NCBI RefSeq assembly: GCF_032814565.1
Contig: NZ_CP136521.1
Span: 2,390,501 to 2,454,500 of the forward strand
Direction of reading: 5' to 3'
DNA length: 64,000 nucleotides
Origin: Hwangdonia lutea
GTDB taxonomy: Bacteria > Bacteroidota > Bacteroidia > Flavobacteriales > Flavobacteriaceae
Notes under the pieces: model-generated
Databases searched by the model: none
Told to the model about the DNA's origin: nothing
Seen by the model: only the letters and a program-made list of their open reading frames with translations
Shown here: positions 33,728 to 43,177 of the stretch, piece by piece
Layout of the letters: each line of letters starts with the position of its first letter
Position numbering within the stretch: position 1 is the first letter of the stretch
Position numbers and translations under genes: made by a program

Positions 33728-35530
33728 CTAAAAACAATATTTATTTTCAGTCTTTACTTTTTCAGCTATTTCATTTCGTAAATCTACGATATCTGGATAG
33801 TTTTGATATTTAGTAAAGCGCTTAAGTCCCATTAAAAGCATACGTTGTTCGTCACCTTCGGCAAACGAAATGATGCTTTCTTTTCCTTTTTCTTCAATAA
33901 TGTCTACCGCGTGATATAAATATAATTTAGACATGGCGATTTGAACAGATTGCGCTTCTTCGCCAAAGCGTTTTGCATTTTTCTCTGTTCTTAGAATTGC
34001 GGATTCGGCCATATAAATTTCAATTAAAATATCGGCGGCGGCAATTAATAATTGTTGGTGGTCTTCTAATTGCGGACCGTATTTTTGTACGGCACCACCA
34101 GCAACCATTAGGAATGTTTTTTTAAGCTTCTTAATCATTTCCTTTTCTTCTGAAAACAACTCGGAATAATTAGGTGTTTCAAAAGATGGGATACCCATTA
34201 ATTCTTCCTGTACAGCTTGTGCTGGTCCTAATAAGTCAACATGTCCTTTCATGGCTTTTTTAACCAACATGCCTACGGAAAGCATTCGGTTAATTTCGTT
34301 GGTGCCTTCGTAAATACGTGCGATACGAGCATCTCTCCAAGCAGCTTCCATTGGGGTTTCTTCAGAGAATCCCATACCTCCAAAAATTTGAATACCTTCA
34401 TCTGCAGCATTCTGAACATCTTCAGAGACCGCAACTTTAAGTATGGAACATTCAATAGCATATTCTTCAACACCTTTAAGTTCAGCTTCTTGGTGTGAGT
34501 TTCCGGCAGCAACCCTTAACGCAATACGGTCTTCAATATTTTTTGCAGCACGATAGGTGGCCGATTCGCCAGCATAGGCACTGGTGGCCATTTCTGCTAA
34601 TTTTACCTTAATGGCGCCAAACTCTGAAATGGGTGTTTTAAACTGTTTGCGTTCATTGGCATATTGTACGGCCGTTGTTAAGATGCGTCTTTGAGAATCT
34701 AAACAAGCGCCTGCCAATTTTATACGACCAACATTAAGGGCGTTCATAGCTATTTTAAAGCCTTCACCACGACCAGCCAACATGTTTTCTATGGGTACAA
34801 CCGTATCGTTAAAAAATACCTGTCGGGTTGAAGAGGCGCGAATACCTAGCTTGTGCTCTTCTTCGCCCATAGTTATGCCGTTACTTGCATCGTTTTCAAC
34901 AATAAAACCTGTTATGTTTTTATCGTTTTCAATACGTGCAAAAACAATCATTAGGCTACAAAACCCAGCATTGGAAATCCACATTTTTTGGCCGTTTATT
35001 TTGTAACTTTTACCGTCATCGGATAACGTTGCTGTGGTTTTGCCGGAATTGGCATCACTACCTGCTCCGGGCTCGGTTAAACAATAAGCACCAAACCACT
35101 CTCCTGTGGCTAACTTAGGAACATATTTTTGCTTTTGCTCTTCGGTACCATAAAGGGTGATTGGCATGGTGCCAATACCTGTATGCGCTCCAAATGCGGT
35201 ACTAAAAGAACCTGTGCCACTTGAGATGTAATCGCAAACCAATAGGGTGGATACAAAGCCCATTTCCAAACCTCCGTAAGCTTCAGGTACAGCGACACCA
35301 AGAAAACCTAGTTCTCCAGCCTTACGCATAACTTCCTCGGTTAAAGCAAAATCTTTTGCTTCAAAACGTGGTTTGTGTGGAATAATTTCGCGGTCGTTAA
35401 ATTCTATAACCGCTTCTTTCATCATATTTTGTTCTTCCGAAAAATCTTCTGGAGTAAATACGTCTTCGCAGTTTGTTTCTTTTACTAAGAATTGGCCGCC
35501 TCTTAATAGGTCTTTTTCTTTTGTTTCCAT
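33728..35530 (-). CDS. Acyl-CoA dehydrogenase
   Basis: FAD enzyme of 600 residues that introduces the trans-2 double bond in acyl-CoA, the first step of beta-oxidation. The N-terminal helical domain (about 30-140) leads into the signatures YCLTEPGAGSDA (about residue 150) and KMWISNAGF. The C-terminal flavin domain carries QIFGGMGFSEE and the catalytic-region IYEGTNEINRM (about 400). An extra C-terminal helical domain of about 170 residues makes it longer than short-chain forms, like very-long-chain dehydrogenases. It is the last gene of the marR-fadB-thiolase-dehydrogenase run. Confidence 0.95.
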   Translation of the reverse strand: METKEKDLLRGGQFLVKETNCEDVFTPEDFSEEQNMMKEAVIEFNDREIIPHKPRFEAKDFALTEEVMRKAGELGFLGVAVPEAYGGLEMGFVSTLLVCDYISSGTGSFSTAFGAHTGIGTMPITLYGTEEQKQKYVPKLATGEWFGAYCLTEPGAGSDANSGKTTATLSDDGKSYKINGQKMWISNAGFCSLMIVFARIENDKNITGFIVENDASNGITMGEEEHKLGIRASSTRQVFFNDTVVPIENMLAGRGEGFKIAMNALNVGRIKLAGACLDSQRRILTTAVQYANERKQFKTPISEFGAIKVKLAEMATSAYAGESATYRAAKNIEDRIALRVAAGNSHQEAELKGVEEYAIECSILKVAVSEDVQNAADEGIQIFGGMGFSEETPMEAAWRDARIARIYEGTNEINRMLSVGMLVKKAMKGHVDLLGPAQAVQEELMGIPSFETPNYSELFSEEKEMIKKLKKTFLMVAGGAVQKYGPQLEDHQQLLIAAADILIEIYMAESAILRTEKNAKRFGEEAQSVQIAMSKLYLYHAVDIIEEKGKESIISFAEGDEQRMLLMGLKRFTKYQNYPDIVDLRNEIAEKVKTENKYCF

Positions 35531-35541
35531 TGTTTTTTTTA

Positions 35542-35617
35542 GATTCTAGACAGCTAGACTTTGGATTCTAGACTGTGTTTTGTTGTTATAATAATTTAAT
35601 AGTCTAGATTCTAGACT
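35542..35617. repeat. Three copies of GATTCTAGAC between beta-oxidation genes
   Basis: GATTCTAGAC occurs at 35542-35551, 35564-35573 and 35607-35616. The last sits in the palindrome AGTCTAG-ATT-CTAGACT (35601-35617). It lies in the 103-nt gap between the thiolase and dehydrogenase genes. It may be a small palindromic repeat unit or a folded RNA spacer. Confidence 0.6.
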
Positions 35618-35633
35618 CTGTTCGTCTATATTC

Positions 35634-36824
35634 TTAATTCAAAAATTCAAATATCCCGCAAGCACCTTGTCCGGTACCCACACACATGGTTACGGCTCCG
35701 TATTTTCCTGTCATGTTTCGTTTACGCATTTCATCAAATAACTGCACCGAAAGTTTTGCTCCTGTGCATCCGAGTGGGTGACCAAGTGCAATAGCACCAC
35801 CATTTACGTTAATGATGTCTGGATTTAAATCCAACTCCCTGATGACTGCTAAAGATTGCGAAGCGAAGGCTTCGTTTAATTCGATAAGTTCTAAATCGTC
35901 TTGTTTTAAACCTGCTTGTTTTAAGGCTTTCGGAATGGCCTTGACGGGACCAATTCCCATAATGCGTGGCTCGACTCCTGCAGCAGCATAATTGACTAAA
36001 CGTGCAATAGGTTCAAGGTTTAATTCTTTTACCATGTCTTCGCTCATAATCATTACAAATGCAGCGCCATCACTCATTTGCGATGAGTTTCCTGCAGTAA
36101 CACTTCCGCCTTGAGCAAATACGGGGCGGAGTTTTGCCAAGGCTTCAAGATTTGTTCCTTTTCGAGGACCTTCATCTTTCGTCACGGTATATTTTTTAGT
36201 TGCTTTTTTGCCGTTGTTATCAATATAAGTTTGTTCGACATCGATTGGTACAATTTGATCTTGAAAACGATCTTCGGCTTGTGCTCTTAAAGCTTTCATA
36301 TGTGAATTGTATGCAAACTCATCTTGATCTTCACGAGATACCTTAAACTGATTGGCAACAGCTTCTGCCGTGTTTCCCATGCCCCAGTAATAATCTTCAT
36401 GACCCGCTTTTACGGTATCGTAATTTAACTCTGGTTTAAACCCTGTCATTGGTACTGCACTCATACTTTCTGCGCCACCAGCGATAATACAATCGGCCAT
36501 ACCAGATTGAATTTTTGCAGTTGCAATACCGATAGTTTCAATACCCGATGCGCAAAAACGATTTACAGTAACCCCTGGTACGTCAACACTGTTTAATCCG
36601 ATTAAAGAAATAAATCGCGCCATATTTAAACCTTGTGAACCTTCGGGCATAGCGTTACCAACAATAACATCGTCGATGCGTTTTTTATCGAAATCTGGTA
36701 GTTCTTTCATCATGTGCTGAATGGTTTCAGCAGCGAGTTCGTCTGTTCTTTTGAAACGGAACACGCCTTTAGGTGCTTTACCGACGGCCGTTCTGTATGC
36801 TTTTACTATATATGCTTGTTTCAT
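35634..36824 (-). CDS. fadA: Acetyl-CoA C-acyltransferase (3-ketoacyl-CoA thiolase)
   Basis: Cleaves 3-ketoacyl-CoA to acetyl-CoA and a shortened acyl-CoA, the last step of beta-oxidation. It has 396 residues, normal for the family. The nucleophile Cys is in VNRFCASGIETI (about residue 90), followed by NEAFASQSLAV, GGAIALGHPLGCTGAK with the catalytic His (about 350) and CVGTGQGACGIFEF with the second Cys at the C-terminus. It sits 69 nt after the fadB-like gene on the same strand. Confidence 0.95.
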   Translation of the reverse strand: MKQAYIVKAYRTAVGKAPKGVFRFKRTDELAAETIQHMMKELPDFDKKRIDDVIVGNAMPEGSQGLNMARFISLIGLNSVDVPGVTVNRFCASGIETIGIATAKIQSGMADCIIAGGAESMSAVPMTGFKPELNYDTVKAGHEDYYWGMGNTAEAVANQFKVSREDQDEFAYNSHMKALRAQAEDRFQDQIVPIDVEQTYIDNNGKKATKKYTVTKDEGPRKGTNLEALAKLRPVFAQGGSVTAGNSSQMSDGAAFVMIMSEDMVKELNLEPIARLVNYAAAGVEPRIMGIGPVKAIPKALKQAGLKQDDLELIELNEAFASQSLAVIRELDLNPDIINVNGGAIALGHPLGCTGAKLSVQLFDEMRKRNMTGKYGAVTMCVGTGQGACGIFEFLN

Positions 36825-36893
36825 AATTTTAGATTTTTTGATAATTAGATTTTAAGATTTCTAATATTCTGGAAATCTGAGAATCTAAGTCCG

Positions 36894-39302
36894 CTAATTA
36901 CGTAATGGTTTTCCTTTAGTTAACATGTGTTGAATCCGTTCCAAAGTTTTACGTTCGGTACATAAACTTAAAAAGGCTTCTCGTTCTAAATCCAATAGAT
37001 ATTGTTCGCTTACCAAAGTTGGCTCAGATAAATCGCCACCGGCCATAACGTATGCTAATTTATTGGCAATTTTTTTATCGTGTGCACTGATGTAATTACT
37101 GTCTTCCATAGCGTCGGTTCCCACTAAAAACATACCTAATGCTTGTTTTCCGAGCACTTTTATATCCGTGCGTTTTACAGGTTGGGTATAACCCATATCC
37201 GCCATTAATTTTGCATGTTGTTTGGCAACCGCAATTTGACGGTCTTTATTAACTACAACAATATCTTTTCCTTTTTGAAGAATGCCTAAATCGAAAGCCT
37301 CGTACGCCGAAGTCGCTACTTTAGCCATACCAATAGTTAAGAAATATTCTTGAAGAACATTTAACTGAACATCACCTTTTCTAAAAGTATCTTGTGCTCT
37401 TAAAGCCATTTCTTTTGAGCCTCCACCGCCAGGAATGACCCCGACTCCAAATTCAACCAATCCGATGTAGGTTTCGGCAGCAGCAACCACTTTGTCGGCG
37501 TGCATCGATAGTTCACAGCCACCACCTAGTGCCATACCATGTGGTGCGGCAACGGTTGGAATAGCCGAATAGCGCATGCGCATCATGGTGTCCTGAAAAT
37601 ATTTTATAGCCATATTAAGCTCGTCATATTCTTGTTCGGCAGCCATCATAAAAATCATACCAATATTGGCGCCTACGGAGAAATTAGCAGCTTGATTACC
37701 AACCACCAATCCTGCAAAATCCTTTTCGGCTAAATCAATAGCTTTATTTAAACCTGCTAAAACATCGCCTCCAATGGTGTTCATTTTCGATTGGAATTCT
37801 ACATTTAAAATACCGTCGCCCAAATCTTCGATAACAACACCTGAGTTTTTAAAGACTTCATTCGATTTTCTGATGTTATCCAAAATAATGAAGGCATCCT
37901 GTCCAGGTATTTTTTCATGTGATCGCTTAGGAATATCATACGCATAAGTTGCCCCATTTTTTATGGTATAGAATGATGTGCATCCAGCGGCCAACATGTT
38001 GTTTACCCATGTATTTGGTTCCAGCCCTTCGGCTTTCATCATTTCAATACCTTTTTCAACACCTATGGCATCCCATATTTGGAACGGGCCATGTTCCCAG
38101 CCAAAACCAGCTTTCATCGCATCATCTATTTTGTATAAATCATCTGTTATTTCTGGAATCCTATGTGATACGTATGCGAATAATGCAGCAAAGCTCTTAC
38201 GGTAAAATTCACCTGCTTTATCTTTTCCTTTCACCAAAATTTTAAAACGGTCAACAACCTTATCAACAGTTTTGGTTAATTCTAATGTCGCGAATTTTGC
38301 ACGTTTTTTTTCTCTGTATTCTAATGTGTTTAAGTCTAGCGATAGGATTTCCGAAGATCCATCGTCTTTTCTTACTTTTTTATAAAAACCTTGTCCGGTT
38401 TTACTGCCTAACCATTTGTTTTCCATCATTTTGTTGATGAAATCTGGTAATTCAAATAATTCAATACGTTCGTCTTTCGGACAGTTTTCCCTAATGCCGT
38501 TTGCCACATGAACCAAAGTATCCAATCCCACAACATCAACCGTTCTGAAGGTTGCCGATTTTGGGCGACCAATTACTGGCCCCGATAATTTATCGACTTC
38601 TTCAATGGTTAAATCTAAATCTTTAACCGTGTGAAATAAACTTTGGATACTAAAAATTCCGATTCTATTCCCAATAAACGCCGGAGTATCTTTAGCGATT
38701 ACCGAGGTTTTTCCTAAGAATTGCTCTCCATAACCATTCAAAAACTCTAATACAGAAGCATCTGTTTTTGGGCCTGGAATAATTTCAAATAATTTTAAGT
38801 AACGAGCAGGATTAAAAAAGTGTGTGCCGCAGAAATGCTTTTGAAAATCTTCACTTCGGCCTTCGCTCATAAATTTTATAGGAATTCCCGAGGTGTTCGA
38901 AGTAATTAATGTTCCGGGTGTTCTGTGTTTTTCAAGCTTTTCGAAAACTTGTTGCTTGATATCCAAGCGCTCTACAACAACCTCCATAATCCAATCCACA
39001 TCGGCAACTTTAGCTATGTCGTCTTCAAGATTGCCCGTAGTAATTCGGTTTTTAAAAGAAGGGTGATAGAGTGGTGCGGGTTTCGATTTTATGGATGCCG
39101 CCAAGGCGTTGTTCACTAATCGGTTTCTAACAATTTTATCGTCTAAAGTTAAGCCTTTAGCTTTTTCAGTGTCGGTAAGTTCTCTCGGAATAATGTCTAA
39201 TAATAAAACATCAACGCCAATATTGGCAAAATGACAAGCGATACCGCTTCCCATAATTCCTGAACCTATAATGGCTATTTTTTTTATTCTACGTTTGCTC
39301 AT
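36894..39302 (-). CDS. fadB: 3-hydroxyacyl-CoA dehydrogenase / enoyl-CoA hydratase fusion
   Basis: Bifunctional enzyme of 802 residues for the two middle steps of beta-oxidation. Here the NAD-dependent dehydrogenase domain comes first (IAIIGSGIMGSGIACHFANI, residues about 8-27, with catalytic GTHFFNP near 160) and the crotonase-like hydratase domain is C-terminal (about 495-700, GMALGGGCELSMHAD and GLVEFGVGVIPGGGG). E. coli FadB has the reverse order; the dehydrogenase-first layout is common outside gammaproteobacteria. It starts 10 nt after the MarR gene ends. Confidence 0.93.
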   Translation of the reverse strand: MSKRRIKKIAIIGSGIMGSGIACHFANIGVDVLLLDIIPRELTDTEKAKGLTLDDKIVRNRLVNNALAASIKSKPAPLYHPSFKNRITTGNLEDDIAKVADVDWIMEVVVERLDIKQQVFEKLEKHRTPGTLITSNTSGIPIKFMSEGRSEDFQKHFCGTHFFNPARYLKLFEIIPGPKTDASVLEFLNGYGEQFLGKTSVIAKDTPAFIGNRIGIFSIQSLFHTVKDLDLTIEEVDKLSGPVIGRPKSATFRTVDVVGLDTLVHVANGIRENCPKDERIELFELPDFINKMMENKWLGSKTGQGFYKKVRKDDGSSEILSLDLNTLEYREKKRAKFATLELTKTVDKVVDRFKILVKGKDKAGEFYRKSFAALFAYVSHRIPEITDDLYKIDDAMKAGFGWEHGPFQIWDAIGVEKGIEMMKAEGLEPNTWVNNMLAAGCTSFYTIKNGATYAYDIPKRSHEKIPGQDAFIILDNIRKSNEVFKNSGVVIEDLGDGILNVEFQSKMNTIGGDVLAGLNKAIDLAEKDFAGLVVGNQAANFSVGANIGMIFMMAAEQEYDELNMAIKYFQDTMMRMRYSAIPTVAAPHGMALGGGCELSMHADKVVAAAETYIGLVEFGVGVIPGGGGSKEMALRAQDTFRKGDVQLNVLQEYFLTIGMAKVATSAYEAFDLGILQKGKDIVVVNKDRQIAVAKQHAKLMADMGYTQPVKRTDIKVLGKQALGMFLVGTDAMEDSNYISAHDKKIANKLAYVMAGGDLSEPTLVSEQYLLDLEREAFLSLCTERKTLERIQHMLTKGKPLRN

Positions 39303-39312
39303 GGTGTTTTAA

Positions 39313-39762
39313 CTACTTATCGTTGTTTTGATTGTATATTTTTTTATTGGCTACCATATCATTAATTAGTTCGGCAACCTCGTAAAAATTATTTAGTTTT
39401 TCTTCACAAATATTTCCTTTAATGGCTTCGTTAAAAGTGAGAACCTTCTCTTTGGAATAGTCTCTTTTTTTTCTGCCAAACTCGGTTAAATGAATGAGTA
39501 CGCTACGGCCGTCATTCGGATTTGATTTCCGTTCAATTAAACCGCGAACTTCCATGGTTTTTAATATGCGCGATAAACTCGTGGCTTCCATTCCCATTTT
39601 AGGACCCAAAGCGGTTGAAGGTGTCCCGTCAACAGGGTCTATGCTCAATAACGTAAAGGCCACTGCCATGGTGGCATCAAACTTTGAAGCCTCTTCGTTA
39701 TACATTTTTTGAACAGTTAACCATGTGGTTCTTAGCACGTAATCAATCGTTTTGTCTTTCAT
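39313..39762 (-). CDS. MarR-family transcription regulator of beta-oxidation operon
   Basis: Winged-helix regulator of 149 residues. The helix-turn-helix and wing are visible as TALGPKMGMEATSLSRILKTME (about residues 47-68) and VRGLIERKSNPNDGRSVLIHLT, the DxR wing motif of MarR proteins. Start: ATG at 39760-39762 (MKDKTIDYVLRTTW); an upstream ATG at 39807 adds 15 residues lacking family character. It is the first gene of a run with fadB, thiolase and acyl-CoA dehydrogenase, so it most likely senses an acyl-CoA or fatty acid and represses its own operon; the ligand is inferred. Confidence 0.88.
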   Translation of the reverse strand: MKDKTIDYVLRTTWLTVQKMYNEEASKFDATMAVAFTLLSIDPVDGTPSTALGPKMGMEATSLSRILKTMEVRGLIERKSNPNDGRSVLIHLTEFGRKKRDYSKEKVLTFNEAIKGNICEEKLNNFYEVAELINDMVANKKIYNQNNDK

Positions 39763-39878
39763 TTGAGAGTAGTTGGTGCTCAAAGATATAAAAAATTTGT
39801 TATGCACGCATAATAAATTTGATAAAATTGAATACCAAGCGTAAAACGCAACTTTTAGTAATTTGTACCATAATATAA

Positions 39879-39886
39879 TATCTTTG
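39879..39886 (+). promoter_or_regulatory. -7 promoter element of GH18 gene
   Basis: TATCTTTG, a perfect match to TAnnTTTG, 29 nt before the GH18 ATG. No TTG at the standard 19-nt spacing was found, so promoter strength is uncertain. Confidence 0.5.
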
Positions 39887-39914
39887 GTTTTTTACGCTGC
39901 CAATACAAATTTGA

Positions 39915-40934
39915 ATGAAAAATAGAATTTTACTTTTTTTTACCGTGCTTATGTTTGTGGTGTCGTGCAGTAAAGACGATGTACCTAAAGACGACGGCCC
40001 GAAAACAGATGGCAGAACAGCGGTGGTAGTGGGGTATTTACCTTATTATAGGTTTGCTTTGAGTGATAACATTGAATATTGTAAGCTTACCCATTTAAAT
40101 TTGGCTTTTGCAAATCCTGATAAAGACGGGAACATTATTATGGAAACTATTACCAAGGTGGTCTCGGATGCTAGACATGCCAATCCTGATATAATTATTT
40201 GTGTTTCTTTGGCCGGCGGCGCTTTAACGGTTGAGCAGGCTGCAAATTGGTCCAATTTAATTGATGTGCCTGCGAACAGACCTGGATTTATTTCAAACAT
40301 CGTTAATTATGTGTTGGATAATAATTTAGATGGTGTTGATGTCGATTTAGAGTGGAGCCATGTAACTTCTGGGTATAGCGATTTTGTGATAGAATTGGAT
40401 GCGGCATTAAATACCCATAATAAATTAATAACTGCTGCTTTTCCGCATACACGGTATAGTCATGTTACCGATGCCGCGTTACAGGTTTTCGATATTATAA
40501 ATATCATGTCGTATGATGCCACGGGACCGTGGTTGCCGTCATTTCCGGGGCAGCACAGTTCACTTAATTTTTCAAGAGAAGGTATTCACTTTTGGAATAA
40601 TATCGTAGGCATTTCTGCAGAAAAACTCACCCTAGGGGTTCCTTTTTATGGCTACAATTTTGTTAACGCTACCACCGTTAATGCAGTTACTTACAATCAA
40701 ATGGTTAGAGATGATGTAAATAATGCGAATTTAGATCAGGTAGGAACGACCTTTTATAATGGGATTCCAACCATTAAATCTAAAGTTAATTTAGCTTTTG
40801 ATAAGAATATTGGTGGCATTATGATTTGGGAGCTTGGGCAAGATTCTTTTGATAATTATTCGTTATTAAAAACCATTCATGATGAATACACCGCCTTAGG
40901 TGTAAAAACCAGCGGGCTTTGTGGTAATCGGTAA
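39915..40934 (+). CDS. Glycoside hydrolase family 18 lipoprotein (chitinase-like)
   Basis: Exported protein of 339 residues. The lipoprotein signal is ILLFFTVLMFVVSC (Cys18), followed by an Asp/Lys/Pro linker. The GH18 barrel begins VVVGYLPYYRF (about residue 37). The catalytic motif DxxDxDxE is intact as LDGVDVDLEW (near 138-147), with later barrel landmarks INIMSYDATGPW and KLTLGVPFYGYNF and a terminal GGIMIWELGQD. It should hydrolyse chitin or N-glycan-type beta-1,4-GlcNAc bonds; no binding module is attached. It is divergent from the MarR gene. Confidence 0.92.
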   Translation: MKNRILLFFTVLMFVVSCSKDDVPKDDGPKTDGRTAVVVGYLPYYRFALSDNIEYCKLTHLNLAFANPDKDGNIIMETITKVVSDARHANPDIIICVSLAGGALTVEQAANWSNLIDVPANRPGFISNIVNYVLDNNLDGVDVDLEWSHVTSGYSDFVIELDAALNTHNKLITAAFPHTRYSHVTDAALQVFDIINIMSYDATGPWLPSFPGQHSSLNFSREGIHFWNNIVGISAEKLTLGVPFYGYNFVNATTVNAVTYNQMVRDDVNNANLDQVGTTFYNGIPTIKSKVNLAFDKNIGGIMIWELGQDSFDNYSLLKTIHDEYTALGVKTSGLCGNR

Positions 40935-40956
40935 AGATGCTGAGGGTTTTTGAATA

Positions 40957-42726
40957 TTAAGACCTATAAATTTTCTCAATCAAATCTTTATAAATTTCTT
41001 TAATTGCTTTTCGCTTCATTTTCATGGTGGGCGTTAAATGACCGCCATCAATGGTCCATAAATCGGGTGTAATTTCAAACTTTTTTATGTGTTCCCATTT
41101 GCCAAAATGTTTGTTGGCATCGTCTATTTCTTCTTGAATACGATCGTGTAAAGTGTCGTTTGTAATAAGGTCTTTTGAGGAACTGAATTTAATGTTGTGT
41201 CGTTTCGCCCATTCTTCAACAAACTCAAAATTAATTTGAATTAAAGCAGCTGGCATTTTTTCGCCTTCTCCAATAACCATAATTTGTTCAATAAATCGCG
41301 ACTGTTTAAAACGGTTTTCAATTAAAGCCGGAGCTACATATTTTCCGCCGGAAGTTTTAAACATTTCTTTTTTCCGATCGGTAATTTTTAAAAACCCTTC
41401 TGCGTCTAATTCACCAATATCTCCCGTATGAAAATAATCATCGGTCATAACACTGGCTGTTTTTTCGGCATCTTTATAATAGCCTAACATCACATTGGGG
41501 CCTTTTACCAAAATCTCTCCATCTTTAGCAATTTTCACTTCAACCTTATCAATCACTTTTCCAACGGTTCCAATTTTAAATCCGCCGTCGCGTTGGTCGT
41601 TTACCGAAATCACTGGCGATGTTTCGGTTAATCCATAACCTTCCATAATGGGCATTTCGGCCGCAGCAAATATGCGCGTTAACCTGGGTTGTAAGGCTGC
41701 GCTACCAGAAACCATTAAATCTAAATTATTGCCAAGACCTTCTTTCCATTTGCTAAAAATAAGTTTTCGCGCCAATTTTAACTGTGTTTCGTACCACCAG
41801 CCATTTTTTCCGTAGGGTTCGTATTTTAAACCTAATTCTACCGCCCAAAAGAAAAGCATCTTTTTTATGCCCGATAAATCGGCACCTTTAGCTATAATTT
41901 TGTCGTAAACTTTCTCGTATAATCGTGGTACCGCCGTCATCACGTTGGGTTTAATTTCCTTAAGGTTATCACCCATGGCCTCAATTGATTCGGCAAAATA
42001 AATTTCTACCCCGCAGTATTGGTATAAGTATAAAATCATACGCTCAAAAACGTGGCAAACCGGCAGAAAACTCAGTGATTTAGATTCGCCATAATCAAAA
42101 GGTACACGTTTTTCACTATCTAAAACATTTGAAACTAAATTGCTGTGCGACAACATTACGCCCTTAGGTTTTCCGGTGGTGCCGGACGTATAAATTAAGG
42201 TAGCCAAATCGTTGGATTTAACTGCTTTTTTTCTGGCCTCAACTTCATTTTGGTTTGTGTCATCTTCACCTAGCTTTAACACTTCGTTCCAATGGGTTTC
42301 ACCAGAAACCTCATCAAAAGTATACACGTTTTTAAGCTTGGTGCTGGCTTTAACGGTGTTAAGTTTTTTAATGATTTCAGCATCCGATACAAAGCAGTAC
42401 TTAGCTTCAGAATGATTTAAAATATACTCGTAATCTTCCGAACAAATCGTAGGATAAATAGGCACATTTTGTGCGCCAATTTGCAAAATTCCTATGTCCA
42501 ATATATTCCATTCGGTTCGGTTGGTCGACGAAATTACCGCAATTTTATCGTCTGGTTGCACTCCCAATCTTAACAAACCTCTGCTAATCGTGTTTGCTTG
42601 ATTTATGTATTCTTGGGTTGAAATTGACTTCCACTCGCCATCGTATTTCGTAGTGAATGCCTTTTTTAAATTATACTTTTCTAGTTGATAATATGGAAAA
42701 TCGAAAATTCGTGTAATCTCTGTCAT
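40957..42726 (-). CDS. fadD: Long-chain fatty-acid--CoA ligase
   Basis: AMP-forming ligase of 589 residues that activates fatty acids to acyl-CoA and so feeds the beta-oxidation operon nearby. The AMP-binding motif TLIYTSGTTGKPKGVMLSHS is near residue 176. Further motifs are GYGLTETSPVIS (about 350), FHTGDIGELDAEGFLKITDR (about 430) and a C-terminal KMKRKAI lysine region. There is no membrane anchor. It converges on the GH18 gene and is divergent from pflB. Confidence 0.94.
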   Translation of the reverse strand: MTEITRIFDFPYYQLEKYNLKKAFTTKYDGEWKSISTQEYINQANTISRGLLRLGVQPDDKIAVISSTNRTEWNILDIGILQIGAQNVPIYPTICSEDYEYILNHSEAKYCFVSDAEIIKKLNTVKASTKLKNVYTFDEVSGETHWNEVLKLGEDDTNQNEVEARKKAVKSNDLATLIYTSGTTGKPKGVMLSHSNLVSNVLDSEKRVPFDYGESKSLSFLPVCHVFERMILYLYQYCGVEIYFAESIEAMGDNLKEIKPNVMTAVPRLYEKVYDKIIAKGADLSGIKKMLFFWAVELGLKYEPYGKNGWWYETQLKLARKLIFSKWKEGLGNNLDLMVSGSAALQPRLTRIFAAAEMPIMEGYGLTETSPVISVNDQRDGGFKIGTVGKVIDKVEVKIAKDGEILVKGPNVMLGYYKDAEKTASVMTDDYFHTGDIGELDAEGFLKITDRKKEMFKTSGGKYVAPALIENRFKQSRFIEQIMVIGEGEKMPAALIQINFEFVEEWAKRHNIKFSSSKDLITNDTLHDRIQEEIDDANKHFGKWEHIKKFEITPDLWTIDGGHLTPTMKMKRKAIKEIYKDLIEKIYRS

Positions 42727-43084
42727 TTGCTATGTGCCCTTAGTTGTCTCGCAAAGTATGAAATTAAATGTGATTTTCAAATACACAAAGTAAATACCAT
42801 AAAATTGGGTTGATGGCTTAGATAAAAATCGTTTTTTATCAAAAACACAGTTAATTTTTAGAATAATGGAGAAAAGCTTAAAAAAAACGTCATCCTTTTT
42901 TAATTATTACGAAAAATGTATAAAAATCTCATTCTTCTTAAATTAAAAACCATGGAAATCCAGCTTCATTTGAGGTATGTTTTGAGTTTGGAATAAAACG
43001 TTGAAATTTTTGTTTTTTATTGGTTTTGTTTCAAACGTTTTCGTAAATAAAATCGCTTAAACCGCTTTGTTTTTAAAGCGTTTA
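42727..43084. other. Upstream region of pflB and fadD without genes
   Basis: About 360 nt of AT-rich sequence between divergent genes. No open frame, tRNA or strong hairpin is seen. The fadD promoter is not obvious: the nearest CAAAnnTA-like minus-strand matches are one base off. The pflB control module begins at 43085. Confidence 0.4.
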
Positions 43085-43128
43085 CTGACAAATGTCAGTT
43101 TTATAATTAACGGCTGTATCTACCTTTG
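43085..43128 (+). promoter_or_regulatory. Fnr-type box and -7 element of pflB
   Basis: CTGAC-AAAT-GTCAG at 43085-43098 (within ACTGAC...GTCAGT, so 6-bp arms) and TACCTTTG at 43121-43128. The centre-to-element distance is 29.5 nt, the same as for hemN, ccoI, ccoS and the DGC gene. No TTG is present at -33. Confidence 0.82.
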
Positions 43129-43177
43129 AATATTTAAAAGACACAAAGATTTTACAACATATTAATAAAATATAAAA

